A stretch of DNA of 64,000 bases from Bog-159 sp963785255 (lineage in GTDB: Bacteria; Acidobacteriota; Terriglobia; Bryobacterales; Bryobacteraceae), in assembly GCA_963785255.1 (NCBI GenBank), contig CAWAUR010000002.1:806001-870000 (forward strand), written 5' to 3'. Shown in pieces: positions 17,380-25,988 of the stretch; position 1 is the stretch's first letter, and each line of letters begins with the position of its first letter. The notes below the pieces were generated by a model. The model did not search any database. It was not told the origin of the DNA and worked only from the letters and a program-made list of their open reading frames with translations. The translations under genes were made by a program, and so were the position numbers.

Positions 17380-17775
17380 ATGTCGCTCGATCCCGACCCA
17401 GCCATCTTCCGTGCCGTGGTTTCGACCATCGTTCCGGAAGCTGCGGCGCTCGATGAGCAAGGGTGGCGCGACGTCGGCCAAGTCGTCGAAACGCTGCTGC
17501 GCGATCGTCCGGAAGCGCTGAAGCGGCAGATCCGTTTGTTTCTCGGCGCGATCCAGTGGCTGCCCGTGGTGCGGTTTGGCCGCCCCTTCACGCGACTAAG
17601 TACGGACACCCGCACGCGCGTATTGGCGCATCTGCAGAGCGATCGCATCCAGAAAATCCGCGTGGGTTTCTGGGGATTGCGCACTATCGTGCTGGCCGGA
17701 TATTACGGCAGAGCCCAGGCGGCGCGGGAAATCGGGTACACCGCCAGTCCACGAGGCTGGGAGGCGCCACGGTGA
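17380..17775 (+). CDS. Small partner protein of the GMC oxidoreductase
   Basis: 131-aa protein with helical content: FRAVVSTIVPEAAALDEQGW, DVGQVVETLLRDRPEALKR, LFLGAIQWLPVVRFGRPF, TRTRVLAHLQSD and VGFWGLRTIVLAGYYG. It resembles the small subunit (gluconate 2-dehydrogenase subunit 3-like) that often precedes GMC oxidoreductases, and its stop overlaps the GTG of the flavoenzyme gene here. ATG at 17380 is the likely start; GTG at 17374 is in the same frame. Family assignment is from context plus pattern rather than a definite motif. Confidence 0.7.
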   Translation: MSLDPDPAIFRAVVSTIVPEAAALDEQGWRDVGQVVETLLRDRPEALKRQIRLFLGAIQWLPVVRFGRPFTRLSTDTRTRVLAHLQSDRIQKIRVGFWGLRTIVLAGYYGRAQAAREIGYTASPRGWEAPR

Positions 17776-19280
17776 AGCGCGTCAGCTACGACATCGCGAT
17801 CGTCGGCTCCGGCGCGGGCGGCGGCACGGTCGCGCAGGAGCTTTCGCCGCTCTGCCGCCAGGGCGTGCGCATTGCCGTGCTGGAGAAAGGTCCCCGTTTG
17901 CGGGACGACGAATTCACTGGCCGCGAGCTCGAAATGGCCGGCGCACTCTACGAAGATGGCGGCGGCTTTCTCACTTCCGACGGCGCCATGACTATCGCGT
18001 TCGGTTGCGCCTACGGCGGCTCCACGGTGGTCTACACCGGCACGTCCATGCAGCCACCCGAGCGCGTAATCAACGCGTGGAACGTGCCCGGACTGACGCA
18101 CGCCGATCTCGATTGCCGCGCGCGGAAGTTCATGGCCGAAAACAATGTCCACCTGCTCGAAGACGAACTCATCAACGAAAATAACAAACTGTTCGTCGCG
18201 GGCTGCCGCAATTTGAACTACGACGTGCGGCAGTTTCCAGTGAATATCAAAGGCTGCCGCGGATCGAGCCTTTGCAATCTGGGTTGTCCCAATCAAGCCA
18301 AGCAGGGTACCGATCGTGTGCAGTTACCGAATGCCGAGCGCCACGGTGTCGAGGTGATTACGCGTTGCGAAGTGCTGACGGTGGGCGAGAAAACGCTGGC
18401 AGTGCGCGTGGCCGCCAAGCCCGAAGGCGCGAAGGGCGACGCTTCGCCGTGGGAACCGGGCGATTATCGGATCGACGCCAGGATTATCGTGCTGTGCGCG
18501 GGCGCCGTGAATACGCCGGCGCTGCTGCTGCGCTCGGGCTTGGGCCAGGCGCTGCCCAGGCTGGGACGCGGATTCACCACCCATCCCGCGTTCATCATCG
18601 TCGGCGAGCACCCGCGGCCCATCACCAATTTCGTGGGCTTCCCCAAGAGCTATTACGTCGATCAGTTCGCGGAAAGCGACCATTTCGTGCTCGAAACCTG
18701 CATGTATTTCCCGTTCATCACGGCCAAGAGCATGGCTGGTTTCGGCGCGCCGCACAGCGCGTTCATGCGCGCTTTCCCGCACTTGCAGATGATCCTGGTG
18801 CTGGCTTGCGATAAAGCGGACACTTACAATCGCGTGGCGATCGATAAAACAGGCAAGCCCGTCGTCGAGTACCGTTTCCAGAGCGAAGCCATCCACGGAC
18901 TGATTCGCGGCGCCGCGGCCTCCGCCAGGATCTTGTTTGCCGCGGGCGCGGAGCGCGTGCACATGCCGGTCGCCCGCCACACCACCATCGAGTCCAGCGA
19001 CGCGCGCCTGGAAGAGATCGCCGCGAGCGCCGAATTCGTGCCCGGCAAAACTCCCGTGTCCGCCGCGCATCCGCAGGGCGGCTGCGGCATGGGCAACGAT
19101 CGCACTGACTCAGTGACCGACTCGTGGGGCCGCGTCCACGAAAGACCGGGCCTGTTTGTAGCCGACGCCAGCTTATTCCCCAATTCTCTCGAAATCAATC
19201 CTTATGTAACCATCATGGCGCTGGCCGATCGCGTAGCCCAGCGCATCCGCGAAGAGGCTTCCGCCCTACTCGAAACCTGA
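17772..19280 (+). CDS. GMC family oxidoreductase
   Basis: Flavoprotein of about 502 aa (glucose-methanol-choline family). The FAD-binding Rossmann motif is DIAIVGSGAGGGTVAQEL at the N-terminus. Further signatures are GCAYGGSTVVYTGTSMQPPE, GCRGSSLCNLGCPNQAKQG, IIVLCAGAVNTPALLLRSG and, at the C-terminus, AAHPQGGCGMGNDRTDSV with LFVADASLFPNSLEINPYVT, which holds the active-site His and Asn. The cysteine-rich SSLCNLGCPNQAKQGTD segment is typical of the bacterial GMC dehydrogenases. It oxidises an alcohol or sugar and likely passes electrons on through a partner. The GTG at 17772 overlaps the small-subunit stop (GTGA). Confidence 0.9.
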   Translation: MKRVSYDIAIVGSGAGGGTVAQELSPLCRQGVRIAVLEKGPRLRDDEFTGRELEMAGALYEDGGGFLTSDGAMTIAFGCAYGGSTVVYTGTSMQPPERVINAWNVPGLTHADLDCRARKFMAENNVHLLEDELINENNKLFVAGCRNLNYDVRQFPVNIKGCRGSSLCNLGCPNQAKQGTDRVQLPNAERHGVEVITRCEVLTVGEKTLAVRVAAKPEGAKGDASPWEPGDYRIDARIIVLCAGAVNTPALLLRSGLGQALPRLGRGFTTHPAFIIVGEHPRPITNFVGFPKSYYVDQFAESDHFVLETCMYFPFITAKSMAGFGAPHSAFMRAFPHLQMILVLACDKADTYNRVAIDKTGKPVVEYRFQSEAIHGLIRGAAASARILFAAGAERVHMPVARHTTIESSDARLEEIAASAEFVPGKTPVSAAHPQGGCGMGNDRTDSVTDSWGRVHERPGLFVADASLFPNSLEINPYVTIMALADRVAQRIREEASALLET

Positions 19281-19282
19281 CC

Positions 19283-20992
19283 ATGAAAATGACTGGAGCA
19301 GACATCGTCGTGCGGGCTCTCGAAGACGAAGGCATCCCCTTCACCTTCGGCATTCCCGGCACGCATAACATTGAACTCTACGACTCGCTCGCCCGTTCCA
19401 CCAAGGTTCGCCCCATCCTGGTCACCGATGAGCAGAGTGCGTCCTTCATGGCCGATGGCGTGGCGCGCGCATCCGGCATGCTGGCCTGCGCCAACGTGGT
19501 GCCGGGCGCCGGACTCACGCACGCGCTTTCGGGAATCGCGGAAGCCTATCTCGATCAGATACCCATGCTGGTATTGGCCTGCGGCATCCGCCGCGATACC
19601 GGCAAAGCGTTTCAATTGCATGCCGTCGATCAACAGGCGATTGCCCGTCCGGTGACCAAGGCGCAATTTCTGATCGAGCACGGCGCCGACCTGTATGCCA
19701 CTATCCGCCAAGCCTGCCGCATTGCACGCGCCGCGCCCGCCGGGCCGGTGTTCGTGGAAGTACCCGCCGAACACTATATCTTCCGCCACGACGTAGACGT
19801 AGGACAGGCCTCCCGGCCTGTCCCGTCACCGCCGTTCCGCGCCGCGGATCTGGACCAGGCCCGCGCGCTCCTCGCCAACAGCCAACGTCCGCTCCTGTAT
19901 CTAGGGTTAGGCGCAGCCGGCAGCGATTTAGTAGCGCTAGCCGAGCGCCTGGAAGCCCCGGTCGCCACGACGTTCGAAGGCAAGGGAATCTTCCCCGAAA
20001 CTCATCCGCTGTGGCTATGGTGCGGATTTGGCGCGGCCGCGCCTCCGTTCGTCCGCAAGATCGCGGACGATTGCGATCTGGTGCTGGCCATCGGCTGCCG
20101 GTTCTCTGAGGTCGGCACCGGGAGTTACGGCCTGAAGATACCCGGCAAGTTACTGCACGTGGATATCGATGCTTCGTCGCTTGATAAGAATTATCGCGCC
20201 GACTTAGCCGTGGTGGCGGACGCCGCCGAATTCGTGGCCGCCGTACTGAGTAACCTGCCGCCGCGCCCGGCCGATCCAAAATTACGAGAAGCCATCCGCG
20301 CGGGACACGTTAAAGTGTGGGCGGGCTGGGAAGCTCCCTCTGATGCCGAGCGAGTCACTCCGCCTCAGTTAATCAAGGCCGTCCAGGAGTTAGTCGGCCC
20401 CGACGCCATTTATACCACCGATAGCGGTAATGGCACTTTCTTAGCCGTCGAGTGTCTGAGACTTGATAAGCCGCGGTCGTTCCTGGCGCCTATCGATTAC
20501 TCCTGCATGGGCTACGCAGTGCCCGCCGCGATTGGCGCCGCGCTGGCGTGTCCCGGCCGTCCCGTGGTATCGTTCGCGGGCGATGGCGCTTTCCTCATGA
20601 CCGGCCTCGAACTGCTGTCCGCCGCGCAACTGCAGTTGCCCGTCGTGATCTTGCTGCTGCGCGATCGCGAACTGGCGCAGATCGCCCAATTCCAGCAGAC
20701 CGCGCTGGGCCGCAAGAGTTGCAGCGAACTGCCGGATTACGATCTGCCCGCGTTCTGCCGCGCGGTAGGCGTGGAGTATCTGATGATGGCGAAGAATGCC
20801 GAAATCGACTCGGTCCTGCGGCAGGCGCTGGCGCTGAACGAGGCCAAGCGCCCGGTGGTGGTGGAAGTGGCCATCGATTATTCGCGCAAGACTTACTTCA
20901 CCGACGGCGTGGTGCGCGTGAATCTCGCGCGCCTGCCTTGGCCCGACCGTTTGCGGATGGTGGTGCGTGCCCTGTCGCGCCGCATACGCTAA
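19283..20992 (+). CDS. Thiamine-diphosphate enzyme, acetolactate-synthase-like
   Basis: 569-aa ThDP enzyme. The N-terminal PYR domain (MTGADIVVRALEDEGIPFTFG; catalytic Glu in VTDEQSASFMADG), the central domain (RPLLYLGLGAAGSDLVALAE) and the C-terminal PP domain (GYAVPAAIGAALACPGRPVV, then GDGAFLMTGLELLSAAQ) are all present. The usual Asn after GDG is not seen (LLLRDRELAQIAQF), so ThDP/Mg binding may vary. At 19799-19824 a family A repeat is inserted in frame between the PYR and central domains and is read as VGQASRPV. It follows the GMC gene by 2 nt, which suggests one operon. The substrate is unknown. Confidence 0.88.
   Translation: MKMTGADIVVRALEDEGIPFTFGIPGTHNIELYDSLARSTKVRPILVTDEQSASFMADGVARASGMLACANVVPGAGLTHALSGIAEAYLDQIPMLVLACGIRRDTGKAFQLHAVDQQAIARPVTKAQFLIEHGADLYATIRQACRIARAAPAGPVFVEVPAEHYIFRHDVDVGQASRPVPSPPFRAADLDQARALLANSQRPLLYLGLGAAGSDLVALAERLEAPVATTFEGKGIFPETHPLWLWCGFGAAAPPFVRKIADDCDLVLAIGCRFSEVGTGSYGLKIPGKLLHVDIDASSLDKNYRADLAVVADAAEFVAAVLSNLPPRPADPKLREAIRAGHVKVWAGWEAPSDAERVTPPQLIKAVQELVGPDAIYTTDSGNGTFLAVECLRLDKPRSFLAPIDYSCMGYAVPAAIGAALACPGRPVVSFAGDGAFLMTGLELLSAAQLQLPVVILLLRDRELAQIAQFQQTALGRKSCSELPDYDLPAFCRAVGVEYLMMAKNAEIDSVLRQALALNEAKRPVVVEVAIDYSRKTYFTDGVVRVNLARLPWPDRLRMVVRALSRRIR
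19799..19824. repeat. Family A repeat inside a coding sequence
   Basis: GTAGGACAGGCCTCCCGGCC plus TGTCC, identical in core to copies at 20995 and 43802, within the ThDP-enzyme gene and in frame, adding about eight residues between two domains. Confidence 0.92.
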
Positions 20993-20994
20993 TG

Positions 20995-21096
20995 GTAGGA
21001 CAGGCCTCCCGGCCTGTCCAGGTCGAGCAAAGCTCGCCGGGGGCGCACTCCGCGCGCCGAAGAGCGGGCCTTCGAGGCCCGCGGAGGCAGAGTGCC
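20995..21096. repeat. Family A composite repeat
   Basis: Directly after the ThDP-enzyme stop: the GGACAGGCC hairpin, GAGCAAAGCTC, and GAGCGGGCCTTCGAGGCCCGC. Similar module order is seen at 43802-43893. Confidence 0.88.
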
Positions 21097-21316
21097 AGGC
21101 AGAATGCCCAATGCCACTTAGTTTTCCGTCGAGCGGCCGGCGGCATAAATCGTGGGGCGGCCAATCATGGCCGCAGCCGGCTTTTCAGCCGGCTCTTCGA
21201 CCGTTTGCGAGCGCTTTGGCCGCCTAAAAGGCGGCTGCGGCCATGATTGGCCGCCCCACAATTTTGTGCAGAATTCCATGACTCGAAAACTAAGTGACAT
21301 TGGGCAGAATGCCTGC
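21097..21316. repeat. Nested 220-bp palindrome with family B arms
   Basis: Outer arms 21097-21126 and 21285-21314 (sharing CACTTAGTTTTC and its complement), inner arms 21151-21192 and 21219-21262 (GGGCGGCCAATCATGGCCGC type, family B), and hairpins AGCCGGCTTTTCAGCCGGCT and GCCGCCTAAAAGGCGGC inside. It separates the convergent ThDP-enzyme and asnS genes. No gene is present in this stretch. Confidence 0.88.
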
Positions 21317-21324
21317 CCCACACT

Positions 21325-22635
21325 TTACGGCTTCAACCTATACAGCATCCGCGGAAACGCGATCGTCTCCCGGATATGCTCCAGCCCGCACAACCACGCC
21401 ACGCACCGTTCGATGCCCATGCCGAATCCGCCGTGCGGCACGCTGCCGTACTTGCGCAGGTCCAGATACCAGTCGAACGCTTCCGCTGGCAGCTTCTGTT
21501 CTTCGATGCGCTTGAGCAGCAGATCCAGATCGTGAATGCGCTGCCCGCCGCCGATGATCTCGCCGTAGCCTTCGGGCGCCAGCACATCCACGCCCAGCGC
21601 TACTTCCGGCCGCGCGGGATCGGGCGCCATGTAGAATGCCTTCACCGCCGCCGGATATCCGTCCACCATCAGCGGCCGGTCGAAATCCTGGCTCACCAGC
21701 GTTTCGTCGGTCCCGCCGAAGTCGCCGCCCCATTGGATCTCGCTGCCTTTGGCTTGCAGAATCTTGACGGCTTCGTCGTAACTCATGCGCGGGAACGGAG
21801 CTTTAATCGCTTCCAACTTAGTAACATCGCGCTCGAGCACTTTTAATTCCGGGCGCTTGTTCTCCAACACGCGTCCGGCGACGAACACCAGCATGTCTTC
21901 CGCGAGCTGCTTCACATCCTCCAGCGTGGCGTAAGCCATCTCCGGCTCTACCATCCAGAACTCAGTCAGATGCCTCCGCGTTTTGGATTTTTCCGCGCGA
22001 AACGTCGGCCCGAAAGTGTAAACTTTGCCGAACGCCATCGCCGTAGCTTCGTTATAAAGCTGCCCGGACTGCGTCAGATAAGCCTTGCTATCTTCGAAGT
22101 AATTCACTTCGAACAGAGTGGTGGTTCCTTCGCAGGCGGCCGGCGTAAAGATCGGCGTATCCACCAGCGTGAAACCGTGCGCATCGAAATAGTCGCGCAC
22201 CGCCCGGATCACTTCGTGGCGCACGCGAATGATGGCGTGCTGCCGCTGGCTGCGCAGCCACAGGTGCCGGTGGTCCATCAAAAAGTCGACGCCGTGCTCC
22301 TTGGGCGTAATCGGATACGGATCGGACTCCGGAACGCGCTGCACCACTTCCAGATCTTCCACATCCATTTCATAGCCGCCGGCGGCGCGCTGTTCGGCGC
22401 GGATCTTGCCGGTCACGATAATCGACGATTCCTGCGTCAGATCTTTGATGGTTTCAAACAGCGCTTCCGGCAGCGCGCTCTTCACGGCCACGCATTGCAT
22501 CAGGCCCGTGCCGTCGCGCACGATGGGAAAGACAATCTTGCCGGACTTGCGCAGGTTGTACAACCAGCCGGCGATTTGAACGGATTCGCCGGCGTGCTTC
22601 GACGCATCGGCGATCGTGATTCTGGGGGCGCTCAT
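21325..22635 (-). CDS. asnS: Asparaginyl-tRNA synthetase
   Basis: Class IIb aminoacyl-tRNA synthetase, 436 aa, that charges tRNA-Asn. The N-terminal OB-fold anticodon-binding domain is SVQIAGWLYNLRKSGKIVFPIVRDGTG. Class II motifs are present: motif 1 near IIRVRHEVIRAVRDYFDAHGFTLVDTP, motif 2 FGPTFRAEKSKTRRHLTEFWMVEPE, and motif 3 GGFGMGIERCVAWLCGLEHIRE. AsnRS rather than AspRS is favoured by length and by the N-terminal domain. ATG at 22635 was chosen. A family A repeat lies just upstream, in the gap to the next gene on the same strand. Confidence 0.95.
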   Translation of the reverse strand: MSAPRITIADASKHAGESVQIAGWLYNLRKSGKIVFPIVRDGTGLMQCVAVKSALPEALFETIKDLTQESSIIVTGKIRAEQRAAGGYEMDVEDLEVVQRVPESDPYPITPKEHGVDFLMDHRHLWLRSQRQHAIIRVRHEVIRAVRDYFDAHGFTLVDTPIFTPAACEGTTTLFEVNYFEDSKAYLTQSGQLYNEATAMAFGKVYTFGPTFRAEKSKTRRHLTEFWMVEPEMAYATLEDVKQLAEDMLVFVAGRVLENKRPELKVLERDVTKLEAIKAPFPRMSYDEAVKILQAKGSEIQWGGDFGGTDETLVSQDFDRPLMVDGYPAAVKAFYMAPDPARPEVALGVDVLAPEGYGEIIGGGQRIHDLDLLLKRIEEQKLPAEAFDWYLDLRKYGSVPHGGFGMGIERCVAWLCGLEHIRETIAFPRMLYRLKP

Positions 22636-22639
22636 ATTA

Positions 22640-22683
22640 GTGGGGCAGGCTGGCAGCCTGCGGCGGCCTCGCAGGCCGCCCTA
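22640..22683. repeat. Family A repeat, intact reference copy
   Basis: GTGGGGCAGGCTGGCAGCCT followed by GCGGCGGCCTCGCAGGCCGC: two hairpins. It abuts the stop of the minus-strand isomerase gene and precedes asnS. This copy is the best model for the site into which the group II intron inserted at 11601. Confidence 0.88.
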
Positions 22684-23505
22684 CAAATTCTCCAGGCGAT
22701 CGAATAATTCCGCCGCGGTCGCCAGCGTACACTCCGGCGCTTCCTTCAACTCCAGCATCAGCGGATACTGGTCCGCGCGCGTCCGCAACAGATCCATCGT
22801 CTTCTTCCAATCGATGCTCCCGCCCTCGCCAATCAGCGGGAACAGGTGCTTATCGGTCTTGCCGTCGTTGTCGTGAATGTGCGTGGAGCGGATGCGCTCC
22901 TTCATCACCTCGAACGCCGCCTCCACGCCGCCGCCGATGTGCGCGTGACCCACATCGAAGACAAATTTCAAATCCAGATGCGTCAATTCCAGAAAAAGCA
23001 TCAGGCGCTCGGGAGTCGACAGGGCGTTGGGAATGTTTTCCAGCAGCACCTCCACTCCCCGCTGCCGCGCGAACAGGCTGATCTGCTCCAGCGCCGAAAA
23101 AGCCGCATCCACCGCGCGCTCCGAAAATTCCTCGCCGGAGACGCCGATATGCTGCACTACATATTTGAACGGAATTGTTTCCGCGATCTCGAGCGCGCGC
23201 TTGATCTCATCCACCATCTCCAGGCGCTTGCCTTTCACCGGCTCGGTAATGCTGATGATCGAATGCGGTCCCGAGCGGCCCCAGATATCGTCCGTATACA
23301 TGGGAGCGTGAATCGAATGAAGCTGCAAATCCGCCTCGCGAAACCAGTGTCCCAACTCGGTGATTTGGGCGCGGTCGCGATAATCCAGGTGTTGCCGCGC
23401 GCAGAAGATCTCCACGGCCGGAATCCCCGCGTGCTGAATTTTGTCGAGCTGCGCAACCGTCAGCCGGTGATTGATGAACAGGTGCGTGGAAAGAACGTGT
23501 CGCAT
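22681..23505 (-). CDS. Sugar phosphate isomerase/epimerase (xylose-isomerase-like TIM barrel)
   Basis: About 274 aa, of the AP-endonuclease-2 / xylose-isomerase-like superfamily. Visible features are the N-terminal strand VLSTHLFINHRLTVAQLDKI, GIPAVEIFCARQHLDY, LHSIHAPMYTDD, the VVQHIGVSGEEFSE segment, VLLENIPNALSTPE, LKFVFDVGHAHIGGG, and IRSTHIHDNDGKTDKHLFPLI. The His, Asp and Glu residues are placed to bind a divalent metal. Members include hydroxypyruvate isomerase, inosose dehydratase and endonuclease IV; the exact reaction is unclear. ATG at 23505 follows the upstream gene's stop at once, so it is cotranscribed with gamma-glutamyltranspeptidase. Confidence 0.82.
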   Translation of the reverse strand: MRHVLSTHLFINHRLTVAQLDKIQHAGIPAVEIFCARQHLDYRDRAQITELGHWFREADLQLHSIHAPMYTDDIWGRSGPHSIISITEPVKGKRLEMVDEIKRALEIAETIPFKYVVQHIGVSGEEFSERAVDAAFSALEQISLFARQRGVEVLLENIPNALSTPERLMLFLELTHLDLKFVFDVGHAHIGGGVEAAFEVMKERIRSTHIHDNDGKTDKHLFPLIGEGGSIDWKKTMDLLRTRADQYPLMLELKEAPECTLATAAELFDRLENL

Positions 23506-23507
23506 TC

Positions 23508-25178
23508 CTAATATCCCTTGGCGGTGCCTTCCGTGCGTGGATCGGCGGCGCCTTCGAGCCACCCGTCGCGCGCCTCGATCACGGCCATTTCGCCGATCGA
23601 ATGCGCGATTTTCACATGGTGGCCGCGCGCCTTCAGCAGCGCGATCGTATCGGGCGAGAAGCCGCGCTCCATCACCAGTTGATCCGGCAGCCACTGGTGA
23701 TGGATACGCGGAAAGTCCACCGCATCCTGCACGTTCATGCCGAAATCCACCACGTCCACCAGCACCTGCAAAACACTGTTGATAATGGTCGGTCCGCCGG
23801 GCGTGCCCAGCACCAGGTCGAGCTTGCCGCCGCGCGTCACAATGGTCGGCGTCATGGAAGAGAGCGGACGTTTGCGCGGCTGAATGGCGTTGGCTTCGCC
23901 CTGCACCAGGCCGAATCCGTTGGGCTCGCCCGGCTTGGCGGCGAAATCGTCCATTTCGTCGTTGAGCAGGAAGCCCAGGCCCGGCGCCGTTACGGCGCTG
24001 CCGTATCCAAAATTCAGCGTGTAGGTGACCGCTACCGCATTGCCGTCCGCATCCACAATCGAATAATGCGTCGTCTCGCTGCTTTCCGGCGCAATCGTTA
24101 CGCCGGAATGAATCTGGGAGCTCGGCGTGGCGTGCTCCGGATCGATGGAGCGGCGCAACTGCGCGATGTAAGCCGGATCGAGCAGCTTCGCCACCGGCAC
24201 TTTCACGAAGTCCGGATCGCCCATCACAGCGGCCCGGTCGGCGAAATACCGGCGCATCGTTTCGGCCAGAAAATGCAGTTCAGCCGCCGATCCCGCGCCG
24301 GATTTTTCGTATCCCGAGCCTTCCAGCACGCCCAGCATTTGCAGGATGCCAATTCCGCCCGAACTCGGCGGCGGCGCGGTTATCACTTCATAGCCGCGAT
24401 AGCTGCCGGTGAGCGGCCGGCGCTCGACCACGGCATAATCTTTCAGATCGGCCAGCGTGATCAGCCCGCCGTGTTGCTCCATGGCGGCGGCCAGCAGGTG
24501 CGCGGTCTCGCCTTCATAAAAGTCGCGCGCGCCCTGCTCCTGAATGCGCCGCAGCGTGCGCGCCAGTTCCGGCTGCACGAATGTTTCGCCGAATTGGTAG
24601 AACTTGCCATCGCGCAGGAAAATGCGTTTCGATTCCGGAAAACGTTCCAGCCGCTTGGCCTCGCCGCGCAAAGATTTCTCGAACTCGTAGGAGACCGGGA
24701 ACCCTTTTTCGGCCAGCGCCACCGCGGGCGCCATCACGTCCGCCCACGGCTTGCGGCCGTATTTCCTGGATGCATATTCGAAGCCGCGCACCGATCCCGG
24801 GACTCCCGCCGCGCGATAACCCGTCTCGCTATCTTCGGTGGGCTTGCTCGAAGCATCCAGATACATGTTGCGCGAGGCTTTTTCGGGCGCCCGCTCGCGA
24901 AAATCGATGAACGTGGAACGGCCGTCGGCGAAGCGCACCAGCATGAATCCGCCGCCGCCGATATTCCCCGCATCCGGATGCGTGACGGCCAGCGCAAATC
25001 CCACGGCGACAGCCGCATCCACCGCGTTACCGCCCGCCTGCAGGACCGCGACACCGGCGTCGGTGGTGTGCTGTTCGACGGTTACGGCCATGGCATGCCG
25101 CGCGTGCACCGGTAGCGCCGCCCATGCCGGCAAAGCCAACGCCAGCCACCCCAACCACGCCCATTTACGCATCGACAC
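23508..25178 (-). CDS. ggt: Gamma-glutamyltranspeptidase
   Basis: Exported N-terminal-nucleophile hydrolase, 556 aa, that cleaves gamma-glutamyl bonds such as in glutathione. The signal peptide is WAWLGWLALALPAWA. The small subunit begins at Thr369 in SETTHYSIVDADGNAVAVTY, where self-cleavage creates the nucleophile. Other motifs: HTTDAGVAVLQAGGNAVDAA, NIGGGGFMLVRF, and TPGGPTIINSVLQVL. Full length and all landmark motifs are present, so it should be active. It lies upstream of the isomerase on the same strand. Confidence 0.95.
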   Translation of the reverse strand: MSMRKWAWLGWLALALPAWAALPVHARHAMAVTVEQHTTDAGVAVLQAGGNAVDAAVAVGFALAVTHPDAGNIGGGGFMLVRFADGRSTFIDFRERAPEKASRNMYLDASSKPTEDSETGYRAAGVPGSVRGFEYASRKYGRKPWADVMAPAVALAEKGFPVSYEFEKSLRGEAKRLERFPESKRIFLRDGKFYQFGETFVQPELARTLRRIQEQGARDFYEGETAHLLAAAMEQHGGLITLADLKDYAVVERRPLTGSYRGYEVITAPPPSSGGIGILQMLGVLEGSGYEKSGAGSAAELHFLAETMRRYFADRAAVMGDPDFVKVPVAKLLDPAYIAQLRRSIDPEHATPSSQIHSGVTIAPESSETTHYSIVDADGNAVAVTYTLNFGYGSAVTAPGLGFLLNDEMDDFAAKPGEPNGFGLVQGEANAIQPRKRPLSSMTPTIVTRGGKLDLVLGTPGGPTIINSVLQVLVDVVDFGMNVQDAVDFPRIHHQWLPDQLVMERGFSPDTIALLKARGHHVKIAHSIGEMAVIEARDGWLEGAADPRTEGTAKGY

Positions 25179-25220
25179 TTGATTCTACTATGAGGCGCGC
25201 GGTCCTATTCGCGCGGCGGC

Positions 25221-25267
25221 GTTTCTGAGCCGCCCGTTACTGAGCCGCGACCGTAAGGGAGCGGTCC
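25221..25267. repeat. Family D repeat
   Basis: GTTACTGAGCCGCGACCGTA followed by AGGGAGCGG, with a partial copy (TTTCTGAGCCGCC) just before it, in the gap between ggt and rlmB. Confidence 0.8.
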
Positions 25268-25270
25268 CGC

Positions 25271-25987
25271 TTACCCTTCCGCACGCCGCCGCTTGCACTC
25301 AAACAGCACAATGCCGGCGGCCACCGACACATTCAACGACGGTATGTGGCCCTCCATCGGAATGCGCACCAGCACATCGCAATGCTTGCGCACCTGATCG
25401 TGCAGGCCCTTGCCTTCACCGCCGAAAACCAGCGCCGTAGGCGCGTGGTATTCGACGGCCGAGTAATCTTCGGCGCCGCGTTCATCCAAGCCGTAAATCC
25501 AATAGCCCAGTTCCTTCAATCGCTCGAGCGTGCGATTGATATTGGTAGCGCGCGCAATCGGCATATATTCAAGCGCTCCGGCCGCCGCTTTGGCCACCAC
25601 ATCTGTAAGCCCCGCCGCACGCCGCTCCGGAATCACCACCGCAGCGGCGCCGGCGGCATGCGCCGTGCGTACGATGGCGCCCAGATTGTGCGGATCCTCC
25701 ACGCCATCGAGCACCACCAGCAACTGCGCGGCCGGCGCCACGTCGTCAAGCTCCGCGTATTTCTGCGCGGCGCCCATGGCTACCACGCCCTGATGCGCCG
25801 GCGTCCCAGCCAGCCGGTCGAGCCCCCCGCGATCTTCGAACCGCACCGGCACCGAGGCGCGCCGCGCCAGGTCGATGATCTCCTGCAAACGCGCGCCCGC
25901 CGCGCCCTTCGCGATCAGAATGCGATCCAGCGGGCGCCGTGCTTTCAGGCTTTCGAGTACCGGATTGATACCGCTGAGGATAGCCAC
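25271..25987 (-). CDS. rlmB: 23S rRNA (guanosine-2'-O-)-methyltransferase RlmB
   Basis: SpoU-class (SPOUT) methyltransferase of 238 aa, expected to methylate 23S rRNA G2251. The N-terminal substrate-binding part is SGINPVLESLKARRPLDRILIA. The knotted SAM domain has DPHNLGAIVRTAHAAGAAAVVIPERRA (motif 1), LVFGGEGKGL (motif 2) and IPMEGHIPSLNVSVAAGIVLFE (motif 3). The start is a GTG; the reading frame fits family length. It is followed on the same strand by the gamma-glutamyltranspeptidase gene after a family D repeat. Confidence 0.93.
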   Translation of the reverse strand: MAILSGINPVLESLKARRPLDRILIAKGAAGARLQEIIDLARRASVPVRFEDRGGLDRLAGTPAHQGVVAMGAAQKYAELDDVAPAAQLLVVLDGVEDPHNLGAIVRTAHAAGAAAVVIPERRAAGLTDVVAKAAAGALEYMPIARATNINRTLERLKELGYWIYGLDERGAEDYSAVEYHAPTALVFGGEGKGLHDQVRKHCDVLVRIPMEGHIPSLNVSVAAGIVLFECKRRRAEG

Positions 25988-25988
25988 T

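Noticed and set aside
23601..25115. Plus-strand ORF of 504 aa
   Set aside because: Exact shadow of gamma-glutamyltranspeptidase on the minus strand.
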